Shown piece by piece: positions 16,182 to 23,190 of a DNA stretch of 36,404 bases. A model generated the notes under the pieces. The model searched no databases. It was not told the origin of the DNA and saw only the letters and a list, made by a program, of their open reading frames with translations. The DNA lies in NCBI GenBank assembly GCA_946479785.1, contig CAMLHQ010000029.1, positions 1 to 36,404 of the forward strand, written 5' to 3'. The first letter of the stretch is position 1. Every line of letters begins with the position of its first letter. Origin of the DNA: an uncultured Nitrospira sp. GTDB taxonomy: Bacteria; Nitrospirota; Nitrospiria; Nitrospirales; Nitrospiraceae. The position numbers were made by a program, and so were the translations under genes.

Positions 16182-17876
16182 ATGAATTCGCCTTCTACCT
16201 TTGCCTTACCGCTCCAACAACGCGTCGAAGCATCGAGAGCAGCGCTCACTACCTCCCGTGTCGTCGAGCGATTGTGGGCCAAAGACTATCGCCTCTGGCG
16301 ACCGGAGCCGACCGAGATCACCGACCGCCTCGGCTGGCTCACGGTCATCGGTGAAATGCAGGAGCAAGCTGCGTCGCTCACGTCCTTCGCCAAGTCCGTC
16401 CGTGAGCGCAGCATTAAGGATGTCGTCTTGCTGGGAATGGGAGGCAGCAGCCTAGGCCCCGAAGTGTTGCGAGCGTCGTTTGGATCGAGCAAAGGATATC
16501 CGCGACTGTGGGTTCTCGATTCAACCGTTCCAGGCTGGGTGCGGCTCGTGACGAAGGCCATCGATCCGGCCAAGACGCTCTTCATTGTCGCGAGCAAATC
16601 CGGCGGGACGATCGAGGTCATGTCGCTGCTGGCTCACTTCTGGGAGCTCACACAAAAACGATCTGGAAATCACGTCGGAGAGCAGTTCATTGCCATCACC
16701 GATCCTGGAACAAGCTTGGAAAAATTGGCGGCGGAGCGACAGTTTTGGCGGATCTTTACGAATCCATCGGACATTGGCGGACGGTACTCCGTGCTTTCCT
16801 ACTTCGGATTGGTGCCGGCTTCCTTGCTGGGCATCGACGTCGGCAAATTGCTTGCGAGAGCTGCGGAAATGGCCCAACGCTGTCGCCTGCAGGCTCCGAT
16901 CGAGCAGAATCCTGGTGCCGATCTCGGCAATACAATGGCCGCGCTGGCTCAAGCAGGGCGGGACAAGGTCAGCATCATGGCCTCGCCGGCGATTACGAGC
17001 TTCGGCCTCTGGGCTGAACAGCTGCTCGCTGAAAGTACGGGCAAGGAAGGGAAGGGGCTCATCCCCGTCGCCGAAGAACCGATCGCCCCACCATCGGTTT
17101 ACGGACAAGACAGATTCTTTATCTATCTGCGACTCGCAGGCGATCGCAATCAGCAGCTCGATCGACAGGCGACCTCCCTGATGCGGCAGGGTCATCCGGT
17201 CATGACGCTCAATCTGCGCGACAGTTACGATCTCGGCAGCGAGTTCTTCCGCTGGGAATTTGCCACTGCGGTGGCGGGTCATCTGCTCGGCATCCATCCA
17301 TTCGACCAACCGAATGTTCAAGAGAGCAAGGACAACACGAATCGCGTTTTAAGCGAGCTACAGGCCACCGGATCGTTGCCGAAACAGACCTCGGCGACCC
17401 CGGCTCAGGCAGCAACCCAATTGAAACGGCTCTGTCGTGCCGGAACCTATGTTGCGATGCTCGTGTTCGCGATGCCATCGGCCAAGCTCGAGCGAGCGCT
17501 TCGTTCCCTCCGCAAGACGCTCATCTCCGTCTATCACGTGACGACCACCTCGGGCTATGGTCCTCGCTATCTCCACTCTACCGGCCAGCTTCATAAAGGA
17601 GGCCCGGACCACAACGTCTTCCTGCAACTGATCGAACGGATGCATCCGGATATCCCCATTCCCGGGAAAGCATTGACGTTCGGGACCCTCGCCCAGGCAC
17701 AAGCGGCCGGTGACTACCAGGCACTCCGTGCTCACCATCGGGATGTTCTGGTCGTCTCATTGGGCCTGCATCCTGTTGCCACACTCAACAGCCTGAGACG
17801 ATCACTCTCTGCTTCCCGCACCGTTCGCCGCGCGACTGCCACGAGCAAGAGGCGTCGTCGTTCGCGCAAGAAATAG
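16182..17876 (+). CDS. pgi: Glucose-6-phosphate isomerase
   Basis: Interconverts glucose-6-phosphate and fructose-6-phosphate. The 564-residue protein has two SIS domains. The first has LGMGGSSLGPEVL (about 84-96) and the phosphate-binding loop SKSGGTIE (138-145). Next come PSDIGGRYSVLSYFG and the catalytic-glutamate region AESTGKEGKGLIPV. The C-terminal part contains GYGPRYLHSTGQLHKGGP. This pattern matches the PGI half of transaldolase-PGI fusion proteins better than the E. coli enzyme, but here it stands alone. The last 25 residues are a very basic Arg/Lys tail not expected in the family. No ribosome site is evident. It leads a tight run with pgl, glk and rpiA. Confidence 0.93.
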   Translation: MNSPSTFALPLQQRVEASRAALTTSRVVERLWAKDYRLWRPEPTEITDRLGWLTVIGEMQEQAASLTSFAKSVRERSIKDVVLLGMGGSSLGPEVLRASFGSSKGYPRLWVLDSTVPGWVRLVTKAIDPAKTLFIVASKSGGTIEVMSLLAHFWELTQKRSGNHVGEQFIAITDPGTSLEKLAAERQFWRIFTNPSDIGGRYSVLSYFGLVPASLLGIDVGKLLARAAEMAQRCRLQAPIEQNPGADLGNTMAALAQAGRDKVSIMASPAITSFGLWAEQLLAESTGKEGKGLIPVAEEPIAPPSVYGQDRFFIYLRLAGDRNQQLDRQATSLMRQGHPVMTLNLRDSYDLGSEFFRWEFATAVAGHLLGIHPFDQPNVQESKDNTNRVLSELQATGSLPKQTSATPAQAATQLKRLCRAGTYVAMLVFAMPSAKLERALRSLRKTLISVYHVTTTSGYGPRYLHSTGQLHKGGPDHNVFLQLIERMHPDIPIPGKALTFGTLAQAQAAGDYQALRAHHRDVLVVSLGLHPVATLNSLRRSLSASRTVRRATATSKRRRRSRKK

Positions 17877-17877
17877 A

Positions 17878-18660
17878 ATGACTGGCAGTCCGGAAATCCG
17901 CATCGCCCAGGATCAAGAGGAATGGGCCACGGCAGCTGTCACGATTGTTCACGATTTGGCTCGGCAATCCATCCGGGACCACGGTCGTTTCCTCCTCGCC
18001 CTGTCGGGAGGCTCCACGCCGGAACGGCTGTATCGTCAATTGGCTAATGCGCAGTCCGTCAATCCATTCGATTGGTCGCATACCACCTTCTTCTTCAGTG
18101 ACGAACGCTGCGTACCGCCTGATCATCCCGACAGCAACTTCGGTCTGGCCAATCGGACCCTCTTTCGTCTGCTCAACCTCGGTGCGGACCACATCCATCG
18201 TATGCGCGGGGAGGTCTCCGATCCGGATCTTGCAGCGCGCGACTATGAGCGGCTGCTTCGCACAATCGTTGGATCTGCGCCAGGAGACTGGCCGCGCCTG
18301 GATCTCATGTTGCTGGGGCTGGGCCACGACGGCCATACCGCCTCGCTGTTTCCCGGCACTGCCGCGGTCACAGAACATCAACGTTGGGTCACGGTGGGGC
18401 ACGCACCTTCCGGTCCACAGACCAGGTTGACGCTGACCCTAGGTGTGATCAACCGGGCGACTGTGATACTGTTTCTGGTCACAGGCGCGGCTAAGGCGGA
18501 AATCGTTAAGACCATTCTGGAGCCGAGCAATGATGCAGACCGGCGGCTACCGGCTGCGCTGGTGAAGCCCGAGGGAGGCCGCCTCATTTGGCTGCTGGAT
18601 CGTCCTGCTGCCGCCGAGTTGGCCGGGTATCGAGAAGAGACTCATAAGAGGCAGATATGA
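17878..18660 (+). CDS. pgl: 6-phosphogluconolactonase
   Basis: Hydrolyses 6-phosphogluconolactone to 6-phosphogluconate, the second step of the oxidative pentose phosphate pathway. The 260-residue protein shows the NagB/DevB-type fold: LALSGGSTPERLY near residues 40-52, FFFSDERCVPPDHPDSN, and LMLLGLGHDGHTASLFPG with the catalytic His. PGGRL-like EGGRLIWLLD closes the domain. The ATG comes one base after the pgi stop and its own end overlaps the glk start by four bases (ATGA), so translation is coupled throughout. No glucose-6-phosphate dehydrogenase or 6-phosphogluconate dehydrogenase gene is in the window. Confidence 0.95.
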   Translation: MTGSPEIRIAQDQEEWATAAVTIVHDLARQSIRDHGRFLLALSGGSTPERLYRQLANAQSVNPFDWSHTTFFFSDERCVPPDHPDSNFGLANRTLFRLLNLGADHIHRMRGEVSDPDLAARDYERLLRTIVGSAPGDWPRLDLMLLGLGHDGHTASLFPGTAAVTEHQRWVTVGHAPSGPQTRLTLTLGVINRATVILFLVTGAAKAEIVKTILEPSNDADRRLPAALVKPEGGRLIWLLDRPAAAELAGYREETHKRQI

Positions 18661-19721
18661 TTCTCGCCGGAGACATCGGGGGCACGAAGACTCATCTCGC
18701 CCTGTTTGACTGGACGACGGAACGGGTCGAGCATCTGCGGCTGGAAACGTTTCACAGCGCCGACTACGTCTCGCTCGAAGAAATGCTCGCGGAATTCCTC
18801 GTTCCTCCAAAACCTCCAACTCCGATCGAAGACCTCGAAACGGAAAAGGGCGAGGGGGAGGAACCACCGACGGAGCCTAAGTCCCAGGAGGCGCCCAAGA
18901 TCGAGGCCGCCTGTTTCGGCGTGGCTGGCCCCGTAATTCAAAACCATTGCCGCACAACAAATCTACCGTGGGTCGTCGACGGCGCCGAGCTGGCCAAGCG
19001 TTTCGAGATTCCTCACGTGCGGTTGCTCAACGATCTCGAAGCCATGGCACATGGGATTTTGCTTCTCCGCCCCGACGAATTGGTCACGTTGAACGCTGGC
19101 ACGCCGCCTGCGCAGAAACAGGCAATCGCACTCATTGCCGCAGGCACTGGGTTGGGCGAAGCCATTCTCTTCTGGGATGGGACACGGTATAAGGCCATGC
19201 CTTCAGAGGGCGGCCACACTGATTTTGCGCCCAACAGCGACAACGAGATCGAACTCCTCCGTCACATTCGCAGCCAATATTTACATGTCAGCTACGAGCG
19301 GTTGCTGTCCGGCCCGGGTCTTCATGCCATTTACGAGTACGTCCGCGATGCCAAAAAAAATGAGCCAACCTGGCTGGCAGAGAAAATCAAAGCCGGCGAT
19401 CCAGCTGCGGAAATTGCAGAAGCGGGGCTGAAAGGCCAGGCGGAGATTGCCAAGCAGACGCTGGACCTTTTCGCCTCGATCTATGGCGCAGAGGCCGGTA
19501 ACCTGGTCTTGAAAGCCATGGCCATTAACGGCGTCTATTTGGGAGGGGGCATAGCCCCAAAACTCCTATCGAAATTAAAAGACGGTACGTTCATGAAAGC
19601 CTTTACCAACAAGGGGCGCTACAAGCGCTTGATGAGCCTTGTCCCCGTCCACGTTGTGATGAACCAATATACCGGTCTCATCGGTGCTGCATCCACAGCG
19701 GCACGGCTGGCACACGCATGA
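18657..19721 (+). CDS. glk: Glucokinase (Glk family) with acidic insertion
   Basis: Phosphorylates glucose with ATP. The 354-residue protein carries DIGGTKTHLALFD (ATP phosphate loop, residues 6-18), CFGVAGPV (87-93), the catalytic Asp in LLNDLEAMAHG, the GTGLGEA adenosine-site loop and SEGGHTDFAP, the standard Glk set. It lacks the zinc-binding CxCGxxGCxE of ROK kinases. It is longer than the usual 320 residues mainly because of an insertion at about residues 51-80 made of Pro, Glu, Lys and Thr. This lies between the first beta strands and CFGVAGP and should be a surface loop. ATGA overlaps at both ends couple it to pgl and rpiA. Confidence 0.93.
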   Translation: MILAGDIGGTKTHLALFDWTTERVEHLRLETFHSADYVSLEEMLAEFLVPPKPPTPIEDLETEKGEGEEPPTEPKSQEAPKIEAACFGVAGPVIQNHCRTTNLPWVVDGAELAKRFEIPHVRLLNDLEAMAHGILLLRPDELVTLNAGTPPAQKQAIALIAAGTGLGEAILFWDGTRYKAMPSEGGHTDFAPNSDNEIELLRHIRSQYLHVSYERLLSGPGLHAIYEYVRDAKKNEPTWLAEKIKAGDPAAEIAEAGLKGQAEIAKQTLDLFASIYGAEAGNLVLKAMAINGVYLGGGIAPKLLSKLKDGTFMKAFTNKGRYKRLMSLVPVHVVMNQYTGLIGAASTAARLAHA

Positions 19722-20416
19722 GCACGACTGACCTCGATAGATTGAAACGCGCGGCGGCACTCCGAGCCGTCGACTATGTGAAAGACGGCATGATCGTCGG
19801 TTTAGGAACCGGTTCGACCGCGAAACACATGGTGATCGCGTTGGGCGAGAAGGTGAAGGGGGGCATGAGTCTGCGCGGCGTGCCGACCTCACAGGAAACT
19901 GCGACGCTGGCCAAACACTGCGGCATCGTCTTGATCGATCAGGACAATCGCTGGGCCATCGACATAGCCATCGACGGCGCTGATCAAGTCGATCCCGCCT
20001 TCAACCTGATCAAGGGCGGGGGCGGAGCACTCTTGAAGGAGAAAATCGTCGCAGCCTCGGCCAAACAGTTCATCGTGCTGGTCGATTACACCAAGCGCGT
20101 TCCTGTGCTCGGCGGATCGTTTCCGCTTCCCATTGAAGTGATTCCATTCGGCTGGGGCAGTACGGCGCGGGAAATCGAATCCCTCACCAAGAGCCGCGTC
20201 GTCCTCAGGGAACGCAACGGCGCGCCGTTCAAGACCGAGGCCGGCAATCTCATAGTGGATGCCCATCTCGAACGGATCGACCTGCCGAAAGAATTGGAAA
20301 TCGCCCTCAATTACATTCCCGGCGTGGTCGAGACCGGCCTCTTTGTCGGTCGGACCGATATCCTGATCGTGGGAACTCCCGATGGAACCGAAACCCACAG
20401 CGCCAAACGATCATGA
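19718..20416 (+). CDS. rpiA: Ribose-5-phosphate isomerase A
   Basis: Interconverts ribulose-5-phosphate and ribose-5-phosphate, linking the pentose phosphate pathway (and the Calvin cycle where present) to nucleotide synthesis. The 232-residue protein has GLGTGSTAKHMV (about 28-39), the catalytic region IAIDGADQVDP and KGGGGALLKEKIVA, all typical of RpiA. VDYTKRVPVLG and PLPIEVIPFGW follow in the expected order. The start overlaps glk by four bases. The 3' end overlaps the frame of the aminopeptidase if that gene starts at its first ATG. Confidence 0.96.
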   Translation: MSTTDLDRLKRAAALRAVDYVKDGMIVGLGTGSTAKHMVIALGEKVKGGMSLRGVPTSQETATLAKHCGIVLIDQDNRWAIDIAIDGADQVDPAFNLIKGGGGALLKEKIVAASAKQFIVLVDYTKRVPVLGGSFPLPIEVIPFGWGSTAREIESLTKSRVVLRERNGAPFKTEAGNLIVDAHLERIDLPKELEIALNYIPGVVETGLFVGRTDILIVGTPDGTETHSAKRS

Positions 20417-23144
20417 AAGGTCGATTAATAGACGTGAGACGCTGCACCGACTCGTCAAGGGCGCCGGAATCCTCTTGGCCGTTCAGATAGAGACCATCCT
20501 ACAGTCTTTCCCCGCACCCCTCATTCAAGCCGCGACAGGTAGACCAAAAGGTGAAGACATGAATCAAGATCGGTTCCAGTCACAAGTGCTCGACGATCCT
20601 TATAGGCTGCCGCGTGATATCGTTCCAACCAGGTACGACCTTCGACTGGAACCGGACCTCACCAACGCCACATTTCTGGGTCTGGCCACGATCACCCTGA
20701 CGGTTGTCCAGTCAACAACTGTCATCGTCCTCAACGCCCTCGAATTGGTCATCGATAGCGCCGTCGCCGAAGACTCTCAGGGCCATCGAGAGCCAGCCAC
20801 GATCGACATGGACGAATCTTTGCAACGGTGCAGACTCACGGTCCCTCGACCGATGGCTCCCGGTGAATGGCGGCTGCATCTGGCATTTCGTGGCACGCTC
20901 AACGATACACTTCGCGGATTCTATAGGAGCACATACAAGGACAAGAGCGGAACAATGCAGACGATGGCGGCCACGCAATTCGAGGCGACCGATGCGAGGC
21001 GTGCCTTTCCCTGTTGGGATGAACCGGATTTTAAGGCGGTGTTTTCCATCACGCTCGTGCTCGACCAGGCACTGACCGCCGTGTCAAACAGCGCTGTGTC
21101 ATCGGAAACTATTGAGGGGCAACAGAAAATCGTGCGATTCGCCGACACGATCAAGATGTCCACCTATTTGGTCGCATTCATTGTCGGCCGGATCGAAGCG
21201 ACCGCTCCCACGTTCGTGGGAAAGACTCCGTTGCGGCTGTGGACCGTGCCCGGCAAGTCACATCTCACAAGCTTCGGGCAGGACATCGCGAGAGCCTCGT
21301 TGGAATTCTTTGAGCGCTACTACGGCATTCCCTATCCAAGCGAAAAACTGGACCTTCTCGCGATTCCAGATTTTGCTTCCGGCGCCATGGAAAACCTCGG
21401 TGCGATCACATTCCGCGAAACTGCGCTACTGATCGATCAGCAAACTGGCACCCACGCCGAATTGGAACGGGTGGCCGACGTGGTCGCACACGAGAACGCC
21501 CACATGTGGTTCGGCGATCTCGTGACGATGTCCTGGTGGAACGGCCTTTGGTTGAACGAAGCCTTCGCCACCTTTATGGAAATGCTGGCAGTCGATGCCT
21601 GGAAACCGGAATGGAAGCGGTGGGATACGTTCAGCGTGTCGCGTGCTGCCGCCTTCTCGGTTGACGGCTTGCATAGTACGAGACCGATTGAGTATCCCGT
21701 TCGCGCACCGAAAGACGCCGAGGCCATGTTCGACGTGCTGACCTATGAAAAAGGCGCTTCGGTCCTCCGCATGCTGGAGCAACATATCGGGCCGACCATT
21801 TTTCGTGACGGCGTCCGCGACTATCTCCATACCCATGCCTACGGGAATGCGGATACCAAAGACCTTTGGATTTCTGTGGGAAAGGCCGCCAAGCAACCGG
21901 TGCCGGACCTGATGGATGGCTGGATCTTCCAGCCTGGCCACCCACTGGTGACCGCTGAGCTCAACGATCGCTCCGAACTCGTTTTAACCCAACGACGGTT
22001 CAGTTATCTTCCCAATCCCTTACCCGCCACATGGCATGTGCCCGTCCAGCTGCGGACCAAGATAAGGGACAAACAGGAAACCAGGCGCCTGTTGCTCACC
22101 GACAGCGGGGCGACGCTGACGCTTCATCCCGATACTCAATACGTCGTCATCAACGAAGGCGGACATGGTTTTTATCGCGTCCAGTATGGACCGGTGTTGT
22201 TAAAGCGACTGCTCGACGCGGGGCTGGATAAGCTGGCTGCGATCGAGCGGTTCAATCTGGTGAATGACGCCTGGGCCACGACGGTCGCCGGCTTGATGCC
22301 GCTCTCGGACTATCTTGACCTGACCGACCGCTTCGCGCAGGAGCGAGACAAGAACGTCTGGGCCGTGCTCATCGAGTCATTCGCCTTCTTAAACCGCATC
22401 ATCGAGCCCTCGGACCGCTCCGCGCTTGAAACCTTTGTGCGTACCAGGATCGGGGCAGCCGCGGCGGCAGTGGGATGGACCCCGCAAGCCGGCGAAAGCG
22501 ACCTTACCCGTCAGCTCCGAAGCGAACTGATCGGCGCATTAGGTCGACTCGGGAACGATCCGACGACCCAGGGTCGTGCCGCGGAACTCTACACGACTGC
22601 TCGAAAAGATCCGTCAGCGGTCGATCCGAATCTTCTTCCCGCACTCGTCTCCATCCTCGCCTTCACCGGCGATGCCGCGCGTTACGACGAATTCACCGAA
22701 CGATTCAAAACGGCTACAACACCGCAAGAAGAACGCCGCTATCTTTTTTCGCTGGCGGTTTTTCGCCAGACGACTCTGCTCGACCGGACATTAGCGAAGA
22801 CGCTCGACGGCGAGATCCGCACCCAGGATGCACCCTTTATCGTGAGCGCGGTCATGAGCAGCGTTTATGGACGCGAGCAGGGGTGGAGTTTCGTAAAGGC
22901 GAACTGGGACCAGATGGCCCGGCGGTTTCCGAAACAGGGGCTCCGCCGCATGTGCGGCGGGATTACCGGGTTGTGCAAGCCTGAGCTCGAACAAGACGTC
23001 CGGGAATTCTTTCAGAGCCGCAAAATCGACTTGGGTGGAAAAACGCTGGAACAATACTTCGAACAACTGCGGATCATGGTCTCGTTCCGCGAGCGATGTG
23101 GTCGCGCCCTTCTGTCCTACCTCCAGAAGGGCCGTTCTCTATAG
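20382..23144 (+). CDS. M1-family zinc aminopeptidase, possible Tat leader
   Basis: Removes N-terminal residues from peptides by zinc catalysis. The 920-residue frame contains the exopeptidase motif GAMENLG (334-340). The zinc site is HENAH (370-374) with the third ligand E393 in NEAF. The substrate-recognition region and an ERAP1-like helical C-terminal domain follow. The order is that of large eukaryote-like M1 enzymes beginning at YRLPRDIVPTRYDL. Two starts are possible. ATG 20382 overlaps rpiA and adds a leader with NRRETLHRLVKGAG and a hydrophobic stretch, like a twin-arginine signal. ATG 20559 (MNQDRFQ) has AGGTGA six bases upstream and gives 861 residues, the usual length. I keep the longer frame because the leader looks meaningful. 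No other start lies between. Confidence 0.9.
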   Translation: MEPKPTAPNDHERSINRRETLHRLVKGAGILLAVQIETILQSFPAPLIQAATGRPKGEDMNQDRFQSQVLDDPYRLPRDIVPTRYDLRLEPDLTNATFLGLATITLTVVQSTTVIVLNALELVIDSAVAEDSQGHREPATIDMDESLQRCRLTVPRPMAPGEWRLHLAFRGTLNDTLRGFYRSTYKDKSGTMQTMAATQFEATDARRAFPCWDEPDFKAVFSITLVLDQALTAVSNSAVSSETIEGQQKIVRFADTIKMSTYLVAFIVGRIEATAPTFVGKTPLRLWTVPGKSHLTSFGQDIARASLEFFERYYGIPYPSEKLDLLAIPDFASGAMENLGAITFRETALLIDQQTGTHAELERVADVVAHENAHMWFGDLVTMSWWNGLWLNEAFATFMEMLAVDAWKPEWKRWDTFSVSRAAAFSVDGLHSTRPIEYPVRAPKDAEAMFDVLTYEKGASVLRMLEQHIGPTIFRDGVRDYLHTHAYGNADTKDLWISVGKAAKQPVPDLMDGWIFQPGHPLVTAELNDRSELVLTQRRFSYLPNPLPATWHVPVQLRTKIRDKQETRRLLLTDSGATLTLHPDTQYVVINEGGHGFYRVQYGPVLLKRLLDAGLDKLAAIERFNLVNDAWATTVAGLMPLSDYLDLTDRFAQERDKNVWAVLIESFAFLNRIIEPSDRSALETFVRTRIGAAAAAVGWTPQAGESDLTRQLRSELIGALGRLGNDPTTQGRAAELYTTARKDPSAVDPNLLPALVSILAFTGDAARYDEFTERFKTATTPQEERRYLFSLAVFRQTTLLDRTLAKTLDGEIRTQDAPFIVSAVMSSVYGREQGWSFVKANWDQMARRFPKQGLRRMCGGITGLCKPELEQDVREFFQSRKIDLGGKTLEQYFEQLRIMVSFRERCGRALLSYLQKGRSL

Positions 23145-23165
23145 ATCTGCTTTCTCAGAGAATTC

Positions 23166-23190
23166 TCCGTTCAAGAGAACGGATTTCTTT
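23166..23190 (+). terminator. Intrinsic terminator after the aminopeptidase gene
   Basis: TCCGTTC (23166-23172) and GAACGGA (23177-23183) form a perfect 7-bp stem with an AAGA loop, followed by TTTCTTT. It lies 21 bases after the aminopeptidase stop, between convergent genes, and suits plus-strand transcription. Confidence 0.75.

Noticed and set aside
16521..17321. 266-codon minus-strand frame
   Set aside because: Antisense to pgi, whose SIS-domain motifs are intact on the plus strand.
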